From: Lumnitzera littorea
Taxonomy: Eukaryota > Streptophyta > Magnoliopsida > Myrtales > Combretaceae
Reading direction: 5' to 3'
Length of the DNA: 64,000 nucleotides
Assembly (NCBI GenBank): GCA_024138015.1
Contig: JAMXBB010000002.1
Coordinates: 7,310,301-7,374,300, forward strand
Shown: piece after piece, positions 11,610-22,989 of the stretch
How the letters are laid out: each line of letters opens with the position of its first letter
Position numbering within the stretch: the first letter of the stretch is position 1
The notes under the pieces: model-generated
Seen by the model: the letters and a program-made list of their open reading frames with translations, nothing else
Told to the model about the DNA's origin: nothing
Database searches by the model: none
Position numbers and translations under genes: made by a program

Positions 11610-14600
11610 ATGGGATCGTTATCAATCAACTTATTATCAGATCGGCTTGACTCCTTGGAGCTGCCGGCTGCTGCTTCTACTTCCTCCACGCCGAAGCTCT
11701 CCTTCAAGCCACTTCCCATGAAGCCAGATGAGCCGTTGGGCATCCTCACTCCTCCCTTAAACGCCGCCGTTTCTGTTCCCTTCCAGTGGGAGGTTGAACC
11801 GGGAAAACCTAGACCCTACACCACGGAAACAAACCCTACGGCCTCCAAAACGGTGGCGCGTTGCTTAGAACTCCCTCCGAGACTAACCCCAGTGGAGGGG
11901 AATTTCATTACCAGCATCCCCTCCCCCACTACTGTTCTTGATGGGCCAGACCCTACTAAAAGGTCACTCTATAGTACGTTGTCGTTTAGGAAGTTGGGAG
12001 GGTCGTTTAGGCGGCATAGCAGTCCCGAGAGGGACAAGATGGTGGTGTTTGGTTCCATGAGGTGGGGGGTTAGTAAGGAGAATATACTTGATCGTGATGG
12101 TGGTGATTGTGATGACATGGCGGCCGCCGTTCGTGGCGGTGGAAATGGTGGTCCGAAGGTCAAGATAACTAGGGTTAGGCGGGGAAGGAGTTTTATTCGT
12201 ATATCACACAACAAGTCTTCAAACTTATTGGTAAGTGATAATATAAAGTTCTTATAATATTAAAATATGAATTTATTAAATAAATTTAATCATATCAGAT
12301 GTATCAGATCAGATGGTACCACTTCATTAAGTCTTCAAAGTGCACTTGTCGACATCTAGAAAATATTAGTCGAATGCTATTTTAACGTCGCAAAGTGTGA
12401 CTTCAAACATAAGTTAACAGCGGATTTACGGAACTCCTTAAACGAGAGAGTACGTTACAAATTCACATGTTTTATAAATCTAGCCTCCTTTGGCATAAAA
12501 TGTATTAGTTCGGACCCTTTCTCTGCATTTTTGCCATTGATTTAATGTAAAAGTGCAAATAATATTTTCCTTCCTTAGTATCTTATTAGGTACATACGGG
12601 TCGATTATTTGTATTAATAAAATTTCATATATATGTTAGAATCTAAAGTGATTGTCGTTGTTAGTAAAAACAAATCACTAATTAATAGTGAAAAAATAAA
12701 GGGCCCTAATATTTCCTTATCCTAATTTCTATGAATATTTTGTTCTATTTTTTCAAACATTTGAGTAGGTTAATTAAAATACTGAAAATCCATGGTGGTA
12801 GATTTTATAATTCAGTTAGTATAAATGTTCTTCCTCCAACATGATATTCCTCTAGTTATTTTGAGTATACATACATATATATCTAATATATATATATAGC
12901 TTGTGGTGTTAAAAATTTTCTGAAGTCCGATCGCTTTAATTGCGGTCTCCGATGGAGTACAGGGGTAGGTTGCATGACAGAAATATCTCTTGACTTATTA
13001 AGATAATAAAATAATATTAAAAGAGAGAAACATGCATGTTATCTCTTAGACATACTTTTCTTAGGTAAATGTAAATCTCTTCCGTGTGAAACCTTAGGTA
13101 ATATGTATCACTTGTTGAAAAAAAAAAAAAACTCAATATACTAATATATTTGCTAATTGATAAATAGTGTGTAAGTATTGATGGTATTGTCTAATTTTTT
13201 ATAAAAAATTATTATTTATGTTTTTATATTTTAAAATTTTATTAATATTTACACGTTATTAATAAAATTAGATAGAATGTTGATACGCACTTGTATACTT
13301 GTAAGAATAAATGGGAGCGGTGCAAGATCTTTTATAAAAAAAAAAACTGCTAAAGCATTGCTAGAACTTATCCACCATATCTACATAGTACATACATGTG
13401 ATAGGTATTAAGTAGTAAATCTTGGTAAGAAATAAGATAAATAAATAGATGAGGGTTCCAACTGAGTGCTTTGCAAGTAAATTTTCATATTTCTAAAGGT
13501 TTCTATATTATATGAAAAGCAAGTAGATGAAAAGTCAGCTCTAAAGCACCCATTATTACTTCAGTGTAATAAATATTTGTGTGGTCTTTCTATGTTCTTA
13601 TATCTTCATGTTCAGTTTCCATCTTGTCTATAAATATAACATTTAAGAATATGTCGTTATATTCAAGTGTTTGCAAGTAAAAAAAAAAAAAAAAAGAAAT
13701 TCGTTTGTTTTTGTCAAATTTCAGCAAAATAGAAAGGCTAAAAAATTGTAATTTAGAAAATTCTAATCCGCAAGCAAAAATAGTAATAGACTACATTAAA
13801 AAAAAAAAAGAAAAAAAAAGAAAAGGTCATTTGCCATATGTAGCTTGGCGTGTTGATTAAGTTGTGCAACTGAAAAAGGAAATGACAAGAGAAATGTCAT
13901 TTTCGTCCAACAATGGACATGATTTTACCTGTGGAACTTTGATTATTCTACACTGGTCTCAAGGCCTATCCGATATATTTACTTCGTGTTAAATGTTTCT
14001 CTTGACTTTTCTTATTGAAAGGGAACCTTGACTTATTTGTATGATTACTCTTCATGTCACACACACACACATACATATGTTTGTTGATTTATTTATTATT
14101 AGATAACTTGATTATTTACTTAATAAGAGAAGACTATATATATATATATTTGATCAATTATATCGTTATAACTTTGAGGATAAGAGATTCAAACATATTC
14201 GATCCTATTAAGCAATTGATTTTTATATTATTAGATTATACTAGACTTAATAAGACAATATATATTAAAACATATAAAATTTTATTTTATTTAAACATTT
14301 TAGCTAGGATATTTATCTTTAAAATCCATATTACGTATTCATATTATCTAAAGGAAATAGGAGGAGTTTTTGGATTCTACAGCCGTTATTTCCAAATAAT
14401 CTCCAAATATTTTAAGATTATCACTTCAACAAATATATATATATACCAACTAATTGTTCTTTTTCTTTTTTTTTTTTTTTGGTTTTTACATACTTATATA
14501 TGTTCTATTTTTTAAGCATTCGATGTGCGGCTGCATCATCCTCCAATATATACTTATATATGTTGAAACGTAATTGCTAAGTATAAAAATAATGGAATTT

Positions 14601-14691
14601 GCAGGCAAGCATATACGAGGGCATAAAGCAGGTGGTCCCATGGCGACGAAGACAAGAAAAAACCGTTCACAATCACTATCTCACCTCGTGA
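11610..14691 (+). CDS. DUF688 / MEE47-like protein, two exons (11610-12230 and 14605-14691)
   Basis: A plant-specific protein of unknown biochemical function in the DUF688 family, which includes Arabidopsis MEE47. Exon 1 encodes 207 residues and ends in phase 0 at a GTAAGT donor (12231). Exon 2 begins after TTTGCAG and adds 28 residues, giving 235 aa. Family signatures: a short hydrophobic start, an LSFKPLPMKP stretch, ILTPPLNAAVSVPFQWEVEP (about residues 45-65) followed by GKPRP, a GSMRWG segment near residue 150, and an exon 2 peptide ASIYEGIKQVVPWRRRQEK. Exon 2 is what confirms the model, because reading on through the donor gives an unrelated tail. The middle is Ser/Thr-rich and low in predicted structure, and no signal peptide or membrane segment is seen. 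The start at 11610 gives the family-like N-terminus. Exon GC is far above the flanks. It is the only intact host gene in the window. Confidence 0.9.
12231..14604 (+). other. Intron 1 of the DUF688 gene (2374 bp)
   Basis: GTAAGT donor at 12231 and TTTGCAG acceptor ending at 14604, with a T-rich upstream tract. It is AT-rich and contains a small inverted-repeat element (13165-13297), poly-A runs and a long chance frame at 14054-14515. That frame is Ile/Tyr/Leu-rich, spans AT and T microsatellites and has no recognisable domain. An intron of this size before a 28-codon terminal exon is the main reason exon 2 could be missed. Confidence 0.85.
13165..13297. mobile_element. Small MITE-like inverted repeat inside the intron
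   Basis: About 35-bp imperfect terminal inverted repeats (left around AGTGTGTAAGTATTGATGG, right its diverged complement) flank about 65 bp of AT-rich sequence. Size and structure fit a Stowaway- or Tourist-like MITE, but the target duplication is not clear. Confidence 0.45.
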
Positions 14692-14817
14692 AGTATTATT
14701 ATTGTTGTCGTTGAAAGCGACACTCTTATGTGCTCCAATTTGCACCGTCTGCCTCGTTTTCTTTGTCCCGTTACATAACTAGATCTTGTGGATCGGGTCG
14801 TTTGAATTTCAATCTTG

Positions 14818-14819
<2 letters not shown>

Positions 14820-14849
<30 letters not shown>

Positions 14850-14850
14850 G
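14820..14850. repeat. (AT)n microsatellite
   Basis: About 14 AT units with one G interruption, beginning 130 bp after the stop codon of the DUF688 gene. Confidence 0.85.
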
Positions 14851-15259
14851 ATATATATAAATAAATCAAATCAAGAATTTTTGAGTTACATTGTAATTTT
14901 ACCGGTTTTAAATTTTAATAGACCTTTGTGGTGATAAGTACTGGACCTTGCTTGCATTTTATTATTAGATAGTTAAGACATTTGTTGCTATCATATTGTT
15001 AGTTATATTAAATTCACTACAATAGTTTTGACTTAAAAAGGTAAGGATCTACAATGGGATTAAATAATATTAATGAATTAATTATGCAATTCCCTATCGG
15101 AAATTTACCTATTTTTTTTTTAATTTTACATAAAAAAAACTTTCAATTTATCAAATTATACTCCTTATTAAAACTTCACTTGCGGCACTACTACCTCATG
15201 AAAATCCGTAATGGACTCTTATTACAGTCATATGATCGAACCGGTAATAAATGGAAAGA

Positions 15260-15304
15260 AAAAAAAAAAAAGGAAAAAAAAAAAAAACACACACACACAC
15301 ACAC
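15260..15304. repeat. Poly-A followed by (CA)n microsatellite
   Basis: An A-rich run with scattered G residues leads into about 9 CA units, the same arrangement as at 2790-2830. Confidence 0.85.
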
Positions 15305-16104
15305 TGCATATCATATGTCATTGTGTAAGGTAGATAGTTTAAACCCCAAAAGTAATCTTCATCTTCAACCTTACATTTTCCGAAGAAATTTTGAAAATCA
15401 CCAAACAAAATTAAACCCATTCAATTGCTTAAGAAAACTACATTAACTTAGAATTAAGCTAGCAGGAGAAACTAACAAAAGTTCATTTGGGTTTCAACAA
15501 ATTTCCAAACTGTCAAGTTTGATGGTTCTTATTTGTGGAATTCAATAAAATAAAGATTCAAACTTTATACATAAAACCACATAGTAATGAAAGCCCACAT
15601 CTTTCCAAAAAAAGAAGGAAAGAAATAGAGGGATTGCCGGATAAATATAATCTAACAGCGACCGAGATGCGGATGAGGGTGATGAATGTTTTTTAGAATA
15701 AAAACTATGGAATGTTTGTGGTTATTCTTGAAAGAATTTCGGTATTTTTCTTTATTCTTATTTACATTCATGTGAAATGTTCAAACCTTTGAGTTAATTT
15801 ACTCGAGACCCTGCTAGTTGGTGTCCTGCTGTTTAAGTTTTTAGATGAATAAAGCTGTGAAGTAATTGGACACTCTGACTGGCTAATAAATTTGGAGAGA
15901 CTGAACATTAAGACAAAGGTTGAAGATGAAGATTAATATTGTGAACTTCCTACTATACATATGGCAATTTTTTTACTTTTTTTTTTTACCTCCATTTAAG
16001 CACATTATTGGTTCAGACAATCACGTGTTGTATGAATCATGTTGAATTAAAAAATGTTGTAGAGAGCTATTGTTTAGTCAATCCAATTTATTCTTACAAT
16101 TCTT

Positions 16105-17130
16105 TATAAGGGTAAACTGCACTTATATCTTTTAAAAATTGATGGATTTTCACTTTTTTTTAAGGTATACACTTAGCTTTCCTGAAATATGCGGAGACCC
16201 TATTTTCTCGACTGATTAAGCTGCCAATTGTAAAGTTTATTTAATTAATAATATTAAAAAGTAATTACAAAATATAAAGAAAAATAAAAATAAAAAAGAA
16301 AATATTGACACAAAAAGACTAAAAAAAACCCCTTCAAATTGAGCAGGAGGAGACAAACTCCTTTATAGATGAGACACAAAACAAAGCAAAAAGGAAGATA
16401 AACAAGCACGATCAAGATATCCAATGTCTGATAAGAAATATTGGCAATCTGATAAACAAGGGAAAGGCACAAACTTTGGTCTTGTAACAGATGAAATCGA
16501 GTAGGAAGAAGAAAATGAGAAGCTACAGGTTTCTGGTAGAAAAACTTTCCAGATTCGAAAAGACTATTTCTAAACAAAAGACGAATTGTTGAAGATATTA
16601 CGAATGTGAAACACAAATAATAAATAAAAAGGAGACAACATAATATAGAAGGTAGAAAAATTCCAAAAAAAAAAGGGAAAAATTGAAAAATCACAAAAGA
16701 GACAAATTTTAATGTAAAAGGTTAGATTTTGAGGAGAAGGACGTGTCTTTTTTTTTAATTGATTTTTGGTTAACTGCCATGTAAGATAGAAAAATGTGGT
16801 TTAAGGATAGGTAGATTCTGGTGGTTTCAATTTTTTTTTTCATTTCTTACTATCCTGCTTTTCTTTTTTCCAAATAATACAGCTTCTTTTTTTATTTTTC
16901 TTTAGTTTATTTTATGTTTTAATTAATTTTTAAATTTATTAATTAAATAATAAAATAAATTACCACATAAGCACCATATTAGCTTACTTTACATATGTCC
17001 ACTTAATAATAAAAATGCAATCCATGCATATTTAAACATGAGGGAGTGTCACTCTAACAGCTAGACATTTTACAATATTTAAACATGAAAGGACATTTTT
17101 TTATATTGAATACGTAGAGGTTTTGATGTA
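16105..17130. mobile_element. Probable foldback/MULE-like non-autonomous element
   Basis: The left end (GGGTAAACTGCACTTATATC from about 16110) is typical of the outer end of plant foldback elements. AT-rich words around 16225-16265 recur in inverted orientation at about 16915-16975. The outer right arm is strongly diverged, so boundaries are approximate. The 146-codon minus-strand frame inside (16254-16694) is Phe/Leu-rich, matches no family and is probably accidental. Confidence 0.4.
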
Positions 17131-19646
17131 GCAATCGTTATAAATTTAAATTCAAATAAAACTAAGTTGCTTCAAATTGAAAATTATAACGGAGATTGAG
17201 GTTATCTTTATTTTTATCTCGTTAATTTCAAAATTAATAGTTGAGATTATTTAAAATTTTAAACTAATTGTGATGTTAATCCTTTTTTTAATCCTAATTA
17301 TTAATTATATGTGATGGTATTTAAAAGGATAAATCGATGAAAACCTAGTAAATAAACATTAAAGATGATCTATTTTCTCATAAGGAGACACTCATAACCA
17401 AATTAAATGTGGAAGTTCTATATAAGATATCAAGGAGAGCATTGGAGGGAATTAATATCTTTAAGAATTGAAACTTTTTTAACTTAAAAAGACTCCTCTT
17501 ATTAACTTGGTATGGTGTAAGTATTAATAAAACAAATAATAAAGTATAGGAAATAAATAGAGATAAAAAAGGAAGAATCAAGCAAATGATTTAAAAGAGC
17601 TTCAACTTTATACCTATTTTTCTCTTCTAGTCTTACTGTGAGAAACGTAGTCTTTCTCATCGTATTGTTCCACTAATCCAATTTTACTATTCAAGTGAGA
17701 AAACTTGAGGTTACAATAAGTATTAGTTACTCTCTACCTGTTTCACTAGTTTTTTTCTAAGCTATACACAAGCTATAGAGGTTTTCCTGCACCTCATTAA
17801 CAGTCAAACACATTCACTTATGATATTACAATAAAAAAGGAAATATAAAACAAATATCCTCTCTAGAAGTTTGATACAAATACAAAAATAGTAGAGTGAA
17901 AATCTGCATTGCACAATTTCTATTTAAGTTTCTAAAGAAGTTTTAAGTATTTTTTTTTTCTCTTTCAAATTTGTTACGTCCTGCTTCTATCTTGAAATAT
18001 ATTGAGCATATCTTGAGAAGATGACTAGAAATGACTAGTTCAGATGCTTTTAGGATTTGAATTCTTCTTCAAATTTATCCCTAATTTTAAAATTCAAATC
18101 TCGAAGATAAATATTATAAAATTCGTCTAAAAATATCCATTATATTTTTTACTTTATAAACTCCACTAAAAGACTTAAATATATACTCAAAAACTTATCC
18201 TTTTCATAGATAAATGTATCCTACTCATTTTGAAATTAAATTCACTAGTAAATATCCACCGTATGTTCATAATTTAAATTAAAAAACAAAGAAAATATAT
18301 CTCAAAAAATTCTGCACGTATCTTTATCCGTTATCTATATCTCTTTGATATTTGAAATAATGTCTCCAAATATATCCCATCAAAATAACTAATATAATCC
18401 ATATCTCATCCCCCTTATTTTGAGATACAAATTTAAATACCGTGTAAAATCACGTATCTACTTATTTACGTTGATAAACTTTGCACCAATTTAATCACAT
18501 AGCAATAATACTTCGTTATGCATATTCTCAAGCTATCCACATGAAATGAACCTTATGAGATTCAAATCTGCTAGAAACTTGATAATCTTAAGGACCCGCT
18601 AATCAACTTAACAAATCCCCTTCCGATGTTAAGATAAAAAATACTTCGACAACTTATGAAGTTGCTCGATGTTGATGATGATAAAACTGGTCACAAGCTT
18701 CTTGTACAATAACATCTGGAAATATGTTGCTATAATTGAAATATGCTTGGTTAAATATTTAACTTATTTGTTGCCACTATGCGATGAATCCACCAAAAAT
18801 ATAGTTGGGAAACGTAATATGCTACACATTGCTCCAAGACTTCAATCATGAATTAATTGTCATAGCTTCCGCGAGTTGTGATAAAAGTCAAATCGTAAAC
18901 AAGTTAAGCTGCTCACAGGTAAAAGAATATTCCCATAACACCGAACACGAACTAATATTTATTGCCACAAGATAATTTTCACTGAATAATGAGCTACCAC
19001 ATAAATTTTTCTTGACTAGATAATAGAATTCTAGACTTTATTCCATATCATTTAATCCAACTTAACCCATCAAATTATTCCACATTGATAGAACAAATTC
19101 CTATGAATATTATTATTAACCAACCTGAATAGAATGAAATCGAGCATATTTCTCCGATACACTCTATAAAGTGGAGTTATGCCTTCATGTTGATTTACCC
19201 AACTTAAAATGTTGATAATAAAATTGAATATTTGATCTTTAAGCTTCTATCATCGATTTATCTCACTTTTTGAAAGCTGTCAACTAAATTTTTGCATATT
19301 TTGTCTAATGCACTTTCTGACTCAGTTTTTTACCTACATTTTGACGCAATCGGAATCTCCAAAACAATATATACACATGCTATTTCTACTGCAAATTCTT
19401 TTGAAATGCATAAGTGATATATTATAATGATCCTTGCACACTTAACAAAAAAATTAGTAATATATATCACATATTTTATCATAATCAAAACCCAATAAAG
19501 AGACTTATCAAAATGAATACTCATTGAGGCTTCCCAATTGATGGATGCAATATGGTGGGGACGTAAATCACGAGGGCATTACCCATTTAGCAACTAGAAA
19601 GATGACTAAGTTCACTCGAGAGTAATCACACAATATATTCTAGAGT
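17131..19646. other. AT-rich unassigned sequence
   Basis: No intact frame. 18480-19560 is slightly more complex and may be decayed coding sequence. A forward frame at 18669-18851 has a weak ankyrin-like MLHIA word, but nothing around it supports an ankyrin gene. On the minus strand it would be the leader of whatever element used the PBS-like site at 19647, but no gag motif is recognised. Confidence 0.35.
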
Positions 19647-19666
19647 GATCTTTGATACCAAGAGTG
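19647..19666 (-). promoter_or_regulatory. tRNA-Met-type primer-binding-site-like sequence
   Basis: Read on the minus strand, the segment gives TTGGTATCAAAGATCA, close to the TGGTATCAGAGCCA initiator-Met PBS of many plant retroelements. It directly follows a possible LTR end: the complement of the TGTGGAAGTTTTAGAC sequence starting at about 19666. No gag is recognised downstream, so this is tentative. Confidence 0.35.
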
Positions 19667-20424
19667 TGGAAGTTTTAGACTATTAATAGTGTTAGTAAGG
19701 GGAATGATTCGATCCGGGTGGTTGATCTAAACATGTGAGATAGTCAACAAATAAAGAGATAAATGGGTTAAACTGAAGGTTCAATTGCAGTTAACTTAGA
19801 TCGATTCTATGTAAGGATCAAATCAAACCAAGTTCAACCATACAGGTTAATCTGGATTTGACAACATTAAGAAATATATATTAAGAAATATAATATATAT
19901 CAAAGTTGTTGCAATCTTGCACAACCATTGTCGCAAGATGAGTAGGTAAATCGTCAAATGATTAATATAAAAATCTAATATAATTCTATCAGAATTAACA
20001 TTAGAAATTAGCATAGTGATGTGTATTCAGGGTCATACATATGGAGAGACACTATAATGGATTGGAAGCAAAGAAAACAAAAGGAATTTAGCAAATTCAA
20101 GCAGCTATCAAGTGGATATGATGCACCAATTAATTCTACTTGGCTTAATCCAAGCATTCAATATAACGTACGAATGCTAAACTAGCTAAACTAGCATTAT
20201 TTCCTACTAACTCTTACTAAAGGAGCTAGATAAGTGCTAAAGGAAGTTTAGAGAACGCTCAAGTTACTTTGTAAAAGGGAAAATTGTATTTAATAATGTA
20301 GTATGATATCTATTGACTACGTATAAGAAAATTAGAGTTTATATACTAGCCCTATCAGGGTTATAATACATAAATGGAAAAGAAAAAATGAATAATGTAA
20401 GGGAAGATTCATAAGACATACTAA
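19667..20424 (-). mobile_element. Possible LTR remnant of a minus-strand retroelement
   Basis: Non-coding sequence lying between a PBS-like site and the solo LTR at 20425. It resumes at about 22866 beyond that insertion, where the chromovirus pol remnant begins. It could be the chromovirus 3' LTR shared with a neighbouring copy, or an unrelated LTR. The second boundary was not found. Confidence 0.3.
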
Positions 20425-21599
20425 TGTTGAGCCTATTTTTATTTTTCTTAATTTAACCTATATTAAGCCTAATCCACTTAATATAAGTTAGTCAATATAA
20501 AATTAAGGAATTTTTTTTTTAAAATAGAAAATATTTTGGAAAAAGTAAATTGGAGTCACCAACAAGTAAAAACTGGTAAAAAAGTCAAATTAAGGTTTTT
20601 GAGTGGGAAAACCTTAATTTAGCCAATAATCTGTGGTTTTCTAAAAATTCATTTCGTAGAAAATTTAAACAAGAAATCTGAATTTGGGAACTAACCTATT
20701 AAGACTAATTCATTATATAAAAGTATATAAAAAAATAATAGGCTTTTATTTTTTTATAATTTTCCTAAAGATGCCAAAAATATATAAAAATGCAATTAAA
20801 ACGAATCTTTTAATGATTTTTATTACGAATTTTCAAAGAAACTTTTTTTATATAATTTTTGTGATTAACCTGGAAGTGCTTAAATATCTGCTAGTTGGGA
20901 TCAAACCAACGTAGTTCTTTTCTTTTTTAGAAAATATTTAGTAGGATAATTCTTTTTAATTTGAAAATTAAGTTAGATTTACGTCATTTAACAATTTATT
21001 TTAAAAAAAAAACCCAAAAAATCTAATTTCATAAATTTATTTTAAAAACCTAACTAACTAAATCTTTTGAAAATGCTCTAGTTAAGATTTTTATTATTTA
21101 AAAAAAACCACTTCATACCAAAATTTATTTTTCTAAAACTCTAAATACAAGACTTATACAAATCTATGAATATATGCAATTTAGATACATATCTTTACTA
21201 AAAATATGAATCATTTAAAAAACATGTATCTTTATCTAAAAATGCAATTTAGGTATAAAAGATGCAAAATAAATGCAAATTTATTTATGAAAAGCATGAC
21301 ATATATTTATTCTATATAAATAAAAAAAAAAAACTAAACCAACAAATTGCACTAAAAAAAACCAAGTTAGTAAAATTAAACAATTAACTAAAAAAACAAA
21401 AGAAAAACAAAAACAAAACAAAACCAAACCAACTTACCTAACTTACTTAAACAAGTCGGATCCAAGTGGAGATAATCACATGGGTTGGGTCGATTCAAAA
21501 ATTGGATCAAGGAGCTCCAATAATACACTAGTCAAGTTCTTCAAGGCAATAGCAAATCTAACTTCTTACTATGTGTTCTAGGCACGGAATCGAAGTGGA

Positions 21600-22140
21600 A
21601 ATTTGATTATCATGACAAAATTATTAATGAAACTTGGGTTAGTGATGGTCTTCTCAGTTGTGGTGGTGATTTGGTGGTATGGGTGGTAGCTAACACAGGT
21701 TTGGGTTTAGGTTTTGACTAATTGTGCCATTGGTGTTAGGCATCTCTGGGTTTGGGTCAAGCGAGCTGTTGGAGTGTTACTGTGCGAGTGTGATCAAAGG
21801 TTACGAAGGTAGACGTTAGTTGGTTTGCTGTTATCTTGGGAGTACACTGGGATGTGTATGGTGCTACAGATTTGGAATGAAGGATTTGCTATGCAATAGC
21901 ATGGTTAGGATTATGAAGGTTAATGGGTTACAATGATGGCTACATGGGAATGGTGTAGGACCGTGTGTGTGTGAGTGTGTGCGACAGTAGAGTTGGGGTT
22001 TCTATATGTGATGGCGAATCTGTTATGTGTAGCTTAGGGATTATTGCAACTGAGGGATGAAAGTGATCGAGAGTGAAGATGTGGTTGAAAGAAGATGGTG
22101 TGATGAGTGTCAGAAAATAATTGTGTGTGTAACTTGGAAT
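21600..22140. repeat. GT-rich block inside the solo LTR
   Basis: A TG/GTG-rich stretch similar in composition and position to the GT-rich blocks of the E1 LTRs (33720-34310 and 55650-56270). It creates long but meaningless frames on both strands. Confidence 0.6.
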
Positions 22141-22409
22141 TTTTTTTTTACAACCGAAATCCATTATTTATAAATCATTAATTTAAATCTTTTAGATCTT
22201 TTTTTTAATAAGGATTCAATCTTGATTGGATTTAACAAATCTAATCTTTATAAGATATGATAATATCCTACTTTAGATTTGTTAATTTCCTTGATTATTT
22301 AATCACGATTCTATAAAAAAAAAATCTAAAGATATGAAGAAAAGATGAACAATAATAATAACAATAAAAGAATACGTGATAAGTATTAGAAATCCCCCAA
22401 ACGTGCATC

Positions 22410-22472
22410 AAAGGATTCAAACCCATGACCTTGTACTCCCTGTACACAAGCTAACCAACTAAGCTATTGCTC
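22410..22472 (-). tRNA. tRNA-like pseudogene or SINE-head segment
   Basis: On the minus strand the sequence has an A-box-like TAGCTTAGTTGGTTAGC and a B-box-like GGGTTTGAATCC spaced as in tRNA genes. There is also a loop flanked by GTAC words where the anticodon arm would be. The acceptor and T stems do not pair fully, so it is not a functional tRNA. It may be a SINE head or a captured tRNA sequence within the LTR. The E1 and E2 LTRs lack it at the equivalent place. Confidence 0.45.
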
Positions 22473-22865
22473 TTTTCTCAACATGATAAACACTTAAAAT
22501 ATATTTAAATTATTAACACTGGGCTAACTTTAATTATTATTTTCAAACTTTGGCCTAATTCATTTTGAAATATACGTGCTTAAAAATTTTCAACACATTC
22601 TTAATTTAATAAGCCTTTAGTCTTATTTTAATTATTCCATTTAAAATATCCATTCTATTAGGCTAAAAATTTTAAAAACTCTTAATTTATTAAATCATAC
22701 GTACATTTTTTATTATTGCCTGATCTGACTCTAAATAATGATTGACTTGATTCGACACTTTTGAAACTTTGTATTTTTTAATTTTTAATTTTTGTAAACC
22801 TTGCCTTAAAAAATCAAAAGAATCTTAAAATAAAAAGGTGGTAAAAATAGTATGTCTACAACTAA

Positions 22866-22989
22866 AAGGGGTAAAACTAAAAAAAAAATATTCTATACGA
22901 AAAAGTTAAAAATCTTTTTGGATTATCGTGTCAGAAGACACATGTCAGGAGGCAACTAGGGACTTGTAGTGTGGTTAGTTTTGCCGAAA
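22866..22989 (-). other. Junction between solo LTR and chromovirus 3' end
   Basis: About 120 bp of sequence between the ACTAA duplication and the first recognisable codons of the chromovirus. It probably belongs to the chromovirus 3' non-coding region. Confidence 0.35.

Larger units (their letters stand above)
14692..16104. other. 3' flank of the DUF688 gene and intergenic sequence
   Basis: The 3' UTR probably ends within the first 150 bp after the stop. The rest is AT-rich with an AT microsatellite (14820-14850) and a poly-A plus (CA)n tract (15260-15304). Frames at 15054-15446 and on the other strand span those repeats and look spurious. Confidence 0.55.
20425..22860 (-). mobile_element. 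Solo LTR (2436 bp), Tat/Ogre-type, TSD ACTAA
   Basis: Begins TGTTGAGCCTATTTTTATT and ends ATGTCTACA. In element orientation (minus) it therefore starts TGTAGACAT and ends GGCTCAACA, the same termini as the E1 and E2 LTRs. Perfect 5-bp duplications ACTAA flank it at 20420-20424 and 22861-22865. There is no PBS or polypurine tract on either side, so it is a solo LTR left by recombination. It shares the block around 20540-20930 with LTRs at 32561 and 53486, while the middle (22140-22600) differs, so it is a related subfamily. Confidence 0.85.

Noticed and set aside
12231..12257. Last eight codons of the unspliced exon-1 frame of the DUF688 gene
   Set aside because: They start at a GTAAGT donor and do not resemble the family; the family C-terminus is found at 14605-14691.
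14054..14515. 153-codon forward frame, the second longest after the host gene's first exon among ATG frames near it
   Set aside because: It lies in the intron of the DUF688 gene, spans CA, AT and T microsatellites, is Ile/Tyr/Leu-rich and has no domain.
16254..16694. 146-codon minus-strand frame with hydrophobic stretches that could be taken for a membrane protein
   Set aside because: Phe/Leu runs come from A-rich sequence on the plus strand; it sits in a probable foldback element and has no family resemblance.
18669..18851. Possible ankyrin-repeat protein fragment (MLHIA word)
   Set aside because: A single short word without the rest of the repeat, in AT-rich sequence with stops around it; not enough to call.
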